A stretch of 64,000 nt of DNA from CAXBNB01 sp040151475 (GTDB lineage: Bacteria; Bacteroidota; Bacteroidia; Cytophagales; Cyclobacteriaceae). Shown here one piece after another: positions 59,342-64,000 of this stretch. Below the pieces are notes generated by a model, which saw only the letters and a program-made list of their open reading frames with translations, was not told where the DNA came from and made no database searches. Location of the stretch: positions 8,624 through 72,623 of the forward strand of contig NZ_JBDKWG010000113.1 of the NCBI RefSeq assembly GCF_040151475.1, read 5' to 3'. The translations under genes were made by a program, and so were the position numbers. Position 1 is the first letter of the stretch, and each line of letters opens with the position of its first letter.

Positions 59342-59685
59342 TTTATATCTTTAAAAAGAATTGCCACAAGATTATTCAATTGTTGACGAAAATGGAAATC
59401 TAACCAACCTAATCCAATACAATCTACCCGAGACTTCTTTGATTAAATACTTACTGACAACTATGAATATTATTTTATTATTAAAGGAACGAATTATGAC
59501 CAACCTTGATAGGTTGATACTCGTAAATATTTTAGCTTTAACCTAAACAATTCACTAACATTATCGACTTAAAAACAATACAGCAAGCCCCTTCACAAGA
59601 AGTTATTCAATATTTAAGGAATAAATTTCAAGAAGTACGAAAGCAAAGTACACATATTTGCAGCCCACTTAAAACTGAAGATTAT
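59342..59685. other. Gap before the annotated egtB start (344 bp)
   Basis: This stretch lies between the divergent wbpB-like gene and egtB. Its right part (59542-59685) stays open in the egtB frame and codes for a plausible EgtB N-terminus. A TAA at 59539-59541 blocks the frame, and a 15-codon frame beginning ATG 59494 ends at that TAA. The left part shows no gene; a 61-codon frame (59361-59546) starts at a TTG and looks spurious. Confidence 0.45.
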
Positions 59686-60852
59686 GTGGTACAACCGATC
59701 ATTGATGTAAGCCCTCCTAAATGGCACCTGGGGCATACTACATGGTTTTTTGAAACATTTATCCTTGCTCCCAACAAAGTTAATTACCGGGTATTTGACA
59801 AAACTTACGGTTATGTTTTTAACAGTTACTACGAAACGGTCGGCAACAGGGTATTACGTACAGATCGTGGAAATCTGACCCGTCCGAGTGTAGAAGATAT
59901 ATTTAAATACAGAAGATACGTTGATGAGCATTTACTGGAGTTTTTGGACAAGTTGGACAATTGTCCTCAAAAATTGCTCAACCTGATAGAATTGGGACTA
60001 CAGCACGAACAACAACATCAGGAACTATTGTTATATGATATAAAATATATACTAGGGCACAATCCATTATTTCCAATATACAAACAGGCAACCAAGCATA
60101 TTGATATTTCAGAAATCAATCCTCAACAATTTCTGGAAGTAAATTCCGGTAATTACCAAATCGGAAATAATTCATGTGAGTTTCACTTTGACAATGAAGA
60201 AGGAGAACACACGATTTATTTACACGACTATGCTATCTCCGATCGTCTGGTGAGCAATGGAGAATATCTTGAATTTATGGAAAGTGGTGGTTACCAGTCG
60301 TTTCAACACTGGCTGTCAGATGGATGGGCTTGGGTGAAAGAAAATAAAAAAGAATCGCCGCTTTACTGGCACAAAATTGATGGTAAATGGAACTATTATA
60401 CTCTAAATGGACTTAAAGAACTGGAACTGAACGAACCAGTAGCCCATATCAGTATGTATGAAGCAGATGCTTACGCCAGGTGGAAAGGCATGAGGCTTCC
60501 TACAGAGTATGAATGGGAAATCGCATGTAAAAAACATCAACCCGGTCAGTTAGAAAATTCAAATTTTGTGGAAAAAGAACACCTAAAACCATACTACACT
60601 CTCAACAATTATCAATTTTATGGAGACCTGTGGGAATGGACAAATTCTGCGTATCTACCTTATCCATACTTCAAAGCAAGTTCCGGAGCTATCGGAGAAT
60701 ACAACGGGAAATTTATGATCAATCAAATGGTGCTAAGAGGTGGATCATACGCCACTCCGAAGAATCATATTCGTGCCACTTACAGGAATTTTTTCTCTCC
60801 TCATTTGCAATGGCTCTTTTCAGGAATCAGGCTGGCCAAACATCTAACCTAA
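59686..60852 (+). CDS. egtB: Ergothioneine synthase EgtB (sulfoxide synthase)
   Basis: 388 residues from GTG 59686. A DinB-like four-helix part (about 1-140) and a formylglycine-enzyme-like domain (about 150-388). Fe ligands are seen in 'KWHLGH' and 'LQHEQQHQELLLYD'; the FGE-like half has 'YAISDRLVSNGEYLEF', 'WKGMRLPTEYEWEIAC', 'GDLWEWTNSAYLPYP', 'RGGSYATP' and 'SGIRLAKHL'. EgtB joins a sulfur donor to trimethylhistidine using O2. The true N-terminus extends upstream: codons 59602-59685 read 'VIQYLRNKFQEVRKQST' and 'PLKTEDY', a normal EgtB start, but no ATG/GTG/TTG exists before the TAA at 59539. Followed by egtD after 12 bp. Confidence 0.9.
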   Translation: MVQPIIDVSPPKWHLGHTTWFFETFILAPNKVNYRVFDKTYGYVFNSYYETVGNRVLRTDRGNLTRPSVEDIFKYRRYVDEHLLEFLDKLDNCPQKLLNLIELGLQHEQQHQELLLYDIKYILGHNPLFPIYKQATKHIDISEINPQQFLEVNSGNYQIGNNSCEFHFDNEEGEHTIYLHDYAISDRLVSNGEYLEFMESGGYQSFQHWLSDGWAWVKENKKESPLYWHKIDGKWNYYTLNGLKELELNEPVAHISMYEADAYARWKGMRLPTEYEWEIACKKHQPGQLENSNFVEKEHLKPYYTLNNYQFYGDLWEWTNSAYLPYPYFKASSGAIGEYNGKFMINQMVLRGGSYATPKNHIRATYRNFFSPHLQWLFSGIRLAKHLT

Positions 60853-60864
60853 ACGGACTTAGTA

Positions 60865-61815
60865 ATGAATGTAACCAATAAAGAGTTCTTAGCAGATGTG
60901 CTGTCAGGGTTGTCAGCAGAACCCAAAACATTGTCTTCAAAATACTTTTATGACAAAAAAGGAGATGAATTATTTCAGCAGATAATGGACTTGGAAGAAT
61001 ATTATCTTACCAAAGCCGAATATGAAATTTTCAAAACCTACAAAAGCAAAATTCTTGACATCTTTACATCCGGAACAAAAGAATTCAGGCTCATAGAATT
61101 TGGTGCCGGAGATGGGTACAAAACAAAAGTATTGCTTGAACACTTCATTGAGTCTGAAACAACTTTTGAATACAAACCCATAGACATTTCCCAAAATGCA
61201 ATAGACAAACTAAAAACAGACCTGAATGGCAACATTCCAAAGTTAAACATCACTGCGGAACAAGGAGATTATTTTCAAGTATTGAAAAGATTGCCAAAGA
61301 TCAATCATAAAAAGAATGTCATTCTGTTTTTAGGATCAAACATCGGAAATTTTACTCTTCCAGAAGTTGAGTCATTCTTAATTGCTATAAGAAATAAAAT
61401 ATTCAAAAATGATTTGCTTTTTCTCGGCTTGGATTTAAAAAAGAATCCTGATAAAATACTCAGGGCTTACAATGATAGCGACGGAGTTACCAGAGATTTC
61501 AACTTAAACCTCTTGAGCAGAATAAACCGGGAACTCAACGCCAATTTTGACATTGATACTTTCGAACACTATGCGGCATACAATCCTGTAAACGGCGAAT
61601 GCATCAGTACATTGATTTCAACCAAACAACAAGAAGTGACAGTTGATAATCAAAAGTTCTTTTTCGAACAGTGGGAACCAATCCATACTGAGATTTCCAG
61701 AAAATTTTCCCTCAAACAAATAGAAAAACTCGCTGCAAAATGTGGTTTTACAATTGAAAAAAACCTCATAGACAAAAATGAATATTTTGTAGATTCTATT
61801 TGGAAAGCAGTATAA
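60865..61815 (+). CDS. egtD: L-histidine N(alpha)-methyltransferase EgtD
   Basis: 316 residues. 'LSSKYFYDKKGDELFQQIMDLEEYYLTKAEYEI' region (about 22-54) is the family's N-terminal signature; 'LIEFGAGDGYKTKVLL' (about 77-92) binds S-adenosylmethionine; 'FLGSNIGNFTLPE' (about 155-167) and 'DRKNPDKILRAYNDSDGVTRDFNLNLLSRINRELNANFD'-type segment ('KKNPDKILRAYND', about 192-204) complete the histidine-binding half. EgtD trimethylates histidine to hercynine, the substrate of EgtB. It is the second gene of a two-gene ergothioneine operon; a sulfur-lyase step (EgtE-like) is not visible here. Confidence 0.93.
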   Translation: MNVTNKEFLADVLSGLSAEPKTLSSKYFYDKKGDELFQQIMDLEEYYLTKAEYEIFKTYKSKILDIFTSGTKEFRLIEFGAGDGYKTKVLLEHFIESETTFEYKPIDISQNAIDKLKTDLNGNIPKLNITAEQGDYFQVLKRLPKINHKKNVILFLGSNIGNFTLPEVESFLIAIRNKIFKNDLLFLGLDLKKNPDKILRAYNDSDGVTRDFNLNLLSRINRELNANFDIDTFEHYAAYNPVNGECISTLISTKQQEVTVDNQKFFFEQWEPIHTEISRKFSLKQIEKLAAKCGFTIEKNLIDKNEYFVDSIWKAV

Positions 61816-61817
61816 AA

Positions 61818-62825
61818 TCAGATTACGCTTTTTACTACCTCTAACATATCGTCTGTAAAATCCAGGTGGGTAACAAAACGAATATCATTTTGCCCGAAAG
61901 AAACTCCGAGAATTCCTTTTGATTTCAATTCTTCCAAAAGTCTTTCCTTGCCATAATTGGGATCAACAGAAATAATAACAATATTGGTATCTACAGGTAT
62001 AATTCCTGTGACATAACTTTTTGATTCAAATAAGTTAGCCAGTTGCTTAGCTCTCTGATGATCGTCCTTTAATCTTTCTATGTGATAATCCAAGGCATAA
62101 ATGGCAGCAGCAGCCAAATAACCTGACTGTCTCATAGCTCCTCCAAATACTTTGCGTACCCTTTTTGCTTTTTTAATTGCAGCTTCAGAACCCAGAATAG
62201 CTGATCCTACGGGTGCCCCTAATCCCTTGGAAAAACAAACCGAAATGGTATCGAAATATTGACCATATTCCTCAGATAAATCCCTCGTTTCTGTCAAGGC
62301 ATTAAATATTCTGGCTCCATCAAGATGCATTTTCAATTTATTCGATTTAGCCGTATGACTAATCTCACTAATGGCTTTTAAGTCATAATACGATCCTCCA
62401 CCTTTATTGACAGTATTTTCCAGAGCAACTAAGCTGGTCTGTGCAAAATGAAAATCATCAGGGTTGATATTATTCAATATATCAGATGTAGAAATTATTC
62501 CCCTGTCTCCATCCAACAACCTCATGGATACCATAGAATTATAGGCTGCCCCTCCCCCTTCATAATTATAGATATGAGAGTGCTTATGACAAATAATCTC
62601 ATCTTGAGGTTCTGTGTTTATTCTAAGGGCTATCTGATTGGCCATAGTACCAGATGGACAGAACAGCGCAGCTTCCATACCAAACAAACATGCAATTTTA
62701 TTTTCAAGCTCAATTACAGTTGGGTCTTCACCGAATACATCATCTCCCACTCTGGCATCAAACATAAACTCCTTCATCTGCAAAGTAGGTTTGGCAACCG
62801 TATCGCTTCTTAGGTCTATTTTCAT
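61818..62825 (-). CDS. Low-specificity L-threonine aldolase
   Basis: 335 residues, PLP fold type I. 'IDLRSDTVAKPTLQMKEFM' at the start, 'FGMEAALFCPSGTMANQIAL' (about 49-68), 'HLDGARIFNA' (about 167-176) and the PLP lysine in 'SVCFSKGLGAPVGS' (about 194-207). It splits threonine or allo-threonine to glycine and acetaldehyde. Its stop codon is 2 bp from the stop of the convergent egtD. Its start overlaps the stop of the acyltransferase gene in ATGA, so both share one transcript. Confidence 0.93.
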   Translation of the reverse strand: MKIDLRSDTVAKPTLQMKEFMFDARVGDDVFGEDPTVIELENKIACLFGMEAALFCPSGTMANQIALRINTEPQDEIICHKHSHIYNYEGGGAAYNSMVSMRLLDGDRGIISTSDILNNINPDDFHFAQTSLVALENTVNKGGGSYYDLKAISEISHTAKSNKLKMHLDGARIFNALTETRDLSEEYGQYFDTISVCFSKGLGAPVGSAILGSEAAIKKAKRVRKVFGGAMRQSGYLAAAAIYALDYHIERLKDDHQRAKQLANLFESKSYVTGIIPVDTNIVIISVDPNYGKERLLEELKSKGILGVSFGQNDIRFVTHLDFTDDMLEVVKSVI

Positions 62826-63553
62826 TTGTTACCAGATTTACTATCCAGACCTTTTTGAATGACATCAAACACATCATCTCGAAAATCCTTCAAAGTCTCC
62901 AAAGAGTAATTCACCGGATCTATTGGTGCATGAAAAACAATTCTACATTTTCGTCTATGAATGAAATATTTTCCATCTTCCGGGAAAATATGCCAGTTGT
63001 CAGCAAAAGAAACCGGCATCAATTGCACACCTGTTTCCACAGCCATACGAAATGGACCTTCTTTAAAACTAGCCATTTTGGGAGGTTCCGTGGATCGGAT
63101 GCCACCTTCAGGAAATATTGCAAGTGAAAATCCATCAATAAGTGAGTCAATGCTTTTCTTATATGTATCGTATTTGCTCCTCACTTTATCTCTATCTACA
63201 GTGATGTGAAACCTTTTAAACATATACCCAAAAAACGGAATCTTAGAAATTGAAATTTTGCCTACATACTTAAAAGGAACTGGTGCAAATGGCATAATTG
63301 CCACATCGAGAAATGAAAAATGATTGGCGCAAAGTATGTAATTTTTACTCTTATCAAAATTAATCTCACCTTCAATTTCAACAGGCATACCAATCAAAAA
63401 GAAATAAACTCTTGCCCAATAATGATTGATTATCAAACCCAATTTTGGCTTATTAAACCAATCAGCAAACAAATAAACAGGTAAAACAATCAAAAAAGTC
63501 AACACAAAAATCAGTACAGCATATATTGAGTAAACTCTTTTTAACAGGGTCAT
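62822..63553 (-). CDS. 1-acyl-sn-glycerol-3-phosphate acyltransferase (PlsC-like)
   Basis: 243 residues from ATG 63553. I chose this start because a -7 promoter element covers 63587-63594, at the first Met of the longer frame (63589). TM helix about 8-30 ('VLIFVLTFLIVLPVYLFAD'). Catalytic 'NHFSFLDVA' (NH-x4-D, about 80-88), 'RFHITVDRDK' and 'FPEGGIRST' (about 147-155). It adds the second acyl chain to lysophosphatidic acid at the inner membrane. It heads a two-gene unit with threonine aldolase. Confidence 0.9.
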   Translation of the reverse strand: MTLLKRVYSIYAVLIFVLTFLIVLPVYLFADWFNKPKLGLIINHYWARVYFFLIGMPVEIEGEINFDKSKNYILCANHFSFLDVAIMPFAPVPFKYVGKISISKIPFFGYMFKRFHITVDRDKVRSKYDTYKKSIDSLIDGFSLAIFPEGGIRSTEPPKMASFKEGPFRMAVETGVQLMPVSFADNWHIFPEDGKYFIHRRKCRIVFHAPIDPVNYSLETLKDFRDDVFDVIQKGLDSKSGNK

Positions 63554-63890
63554 TAAAAAATTGGATTTAGTATTGACTGGATAACTCAAACTTATTCGTT
63601 CGTTTGTTTTCTAAAACGTAAAATACAAAAGTAAAATGTCATTATGACAAATGGAATTCCAAATAACTTAATGTGAGTACATTCTTGATCAAGATGTAAA
63701 TTACTCTCCTGCGAAGATGTGAAAAATTGCTACCATATCTACCTGGCAATATTCAAGCATTCTTTGTTGTATTGATAAGATAACTTATGCAAACCAATAG
63801 TTTCAAAAACTTGCTACACACCAAAAAGTTTAAAACAACCTCTTATCGATTAGATGGCTGTGGACTTACAACAAAAAACCGGACAAAAAG
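63554..63890. other. Gap between plsC-like gene and the IS end (337 bp)
   Basis: This gap is AT-rich and I see no gene in it. The stretch 63859-63890 directly after the transposase stop is probably still part of the insertion sequence: its end would be near TGTGGACTTACAAC (63859-63872), but without the other terminus the border cannot be fixed. Confidence 0.45.
63587..63594 (-). promoter_or_regulatory. -7 element of the plsC-like gene
   Basis: Minus-strand TAAGTTTG, an exact TANNTTTG match, 34 bp before the ATG at 63553. No -33 TTG at 19-21 bases. Confidence 0.4.
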
Positions 63891-64000
63891 TTAAGCGCAT
63901 ATTGAACAATTAATTTTCCCATATTGTTCGGGGGTTTTATACCCTAGATATGAGTGTTTTCTTTTACGGTTGTACCAGATTTCTATAAACTCAAACACAT
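63891..64000 (-). mobile_element. 3' end of an IS3-family insertion sequence (transposase C-terminus)
   Basis: On the minus strand the last 35 codons of a transposase are visible, entering from the right edge and ending in TAA at 63891-63893. The peptide 'FEFIEIWYNRKRKHSYLGY' followed by 'KTPEQYGK' is the conserved end of the IS3/IS150-type integrase domain, where the Asn-Arg-x-Arg-x-H-S-x-L-G-Y block is diagnostic. The reading frame is intact in the part seen. The rest of the element lies beyond the window. Confidence 0.88.

Noticed and set aside
59361..59546. 61-codon frame before egtB that looks partly protein-like ('DENGNLTNL')
   Set aside because: It starts at a TTG, ends inside the region that codes the egtB N-terminus in another frame, and turns into low-complexity Leu/Ile; no support for translation.

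Overview
The window is chromosomal DNA of a low-GC, Gram-negative member of the Bacteroidota, most likely of the order Cytophagales. The evidence is the protein content: TamB, an OstA/LptD-type LPS exporter, MlaD, a DUF3570/DUF4266 pair, a single-chain E1 alpha/beta 2-oxoacid dehydrogenase and a sigma-54 activator without a DNA-binding domain. Several promoters also match the Bacteroidota pattern TTG-N19-20-TANNTTTG. The genus call is not possible from sequence reading alone. No SusC/SusD pair, CRISPR array, rRNA, prophage or plasmid gene is visible.

Layout. 1-7.7 kb: the 3' part of tamB, a small hypothetical gene, the RNase P RNA gene, a sigma-54 response regulator, a 38-residue lipoprotein too short for usual gene callers, a LuxE-like acyl-protein synthetase and a lipoprotein. 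7.7-11.7 kb: E1 dehydrogenase and alanine dehydrogenase, then a 151-bp structured inverted-repeat element. 11.7-25 kb: a carbohydrate block, almost all on the minus strand. It holds an AraC regulator, a tightly packed five-gene operon (GH88 hydrolase, flavin oxidoreductase, SDR, small membrane protein, Na+/solute symporter), a second set (all-alpha lipoprotein, PmoA-like protein, phosphoesterase), a sugar porter and an orphan coiled-coil membrane protein on the plus strand. 25-34.6 kb: lysoplasmalogenase, MFS exporter, CBS protein, then envelope genes (lptD diverging from amidase and mlaD) and a secreted two-gene unit.

35-44 kb: a CHASE histidine kinase, then the most interesting locus. A four-gene operon with touching or overlapping genes (thioredoxin, ApbE flavin transferase, DUF4266 lipoprotein with a Gly/Cys tail, DUF3570 outer-membrane protein) diverges from a two-gene operon (beta-barrel-like protein with an N-terminal Cys pair, TPR-CHAT protease-like protein). 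I read it as a candidate outer-membrane redox module of unknown purpose. 44-56.5 kb: era, initiator tRNA, a glycosyltransferase, pfkA, an OMP, an antiporter, a NarL-type two-component pair, phosphohistidine phosphatase, a GT9 enzyme, a PolX whose polymerase site looks dead, and a HicBA toxin-antitoxin pair. 56.6-64 kb: three genes for a diacetamido-sugar branch of surface glycan synthesis, the ergothioneine genes egtB-egtD, threonine aldolase, a PlsC acyltransferase and, at the right edge, the 3' end of an IS3-family transposase.

Start codons were moved inward from the longest frame where a signal peptide, an upstream stop or a ribosome binding site argued for it; each case is stated in the entry.
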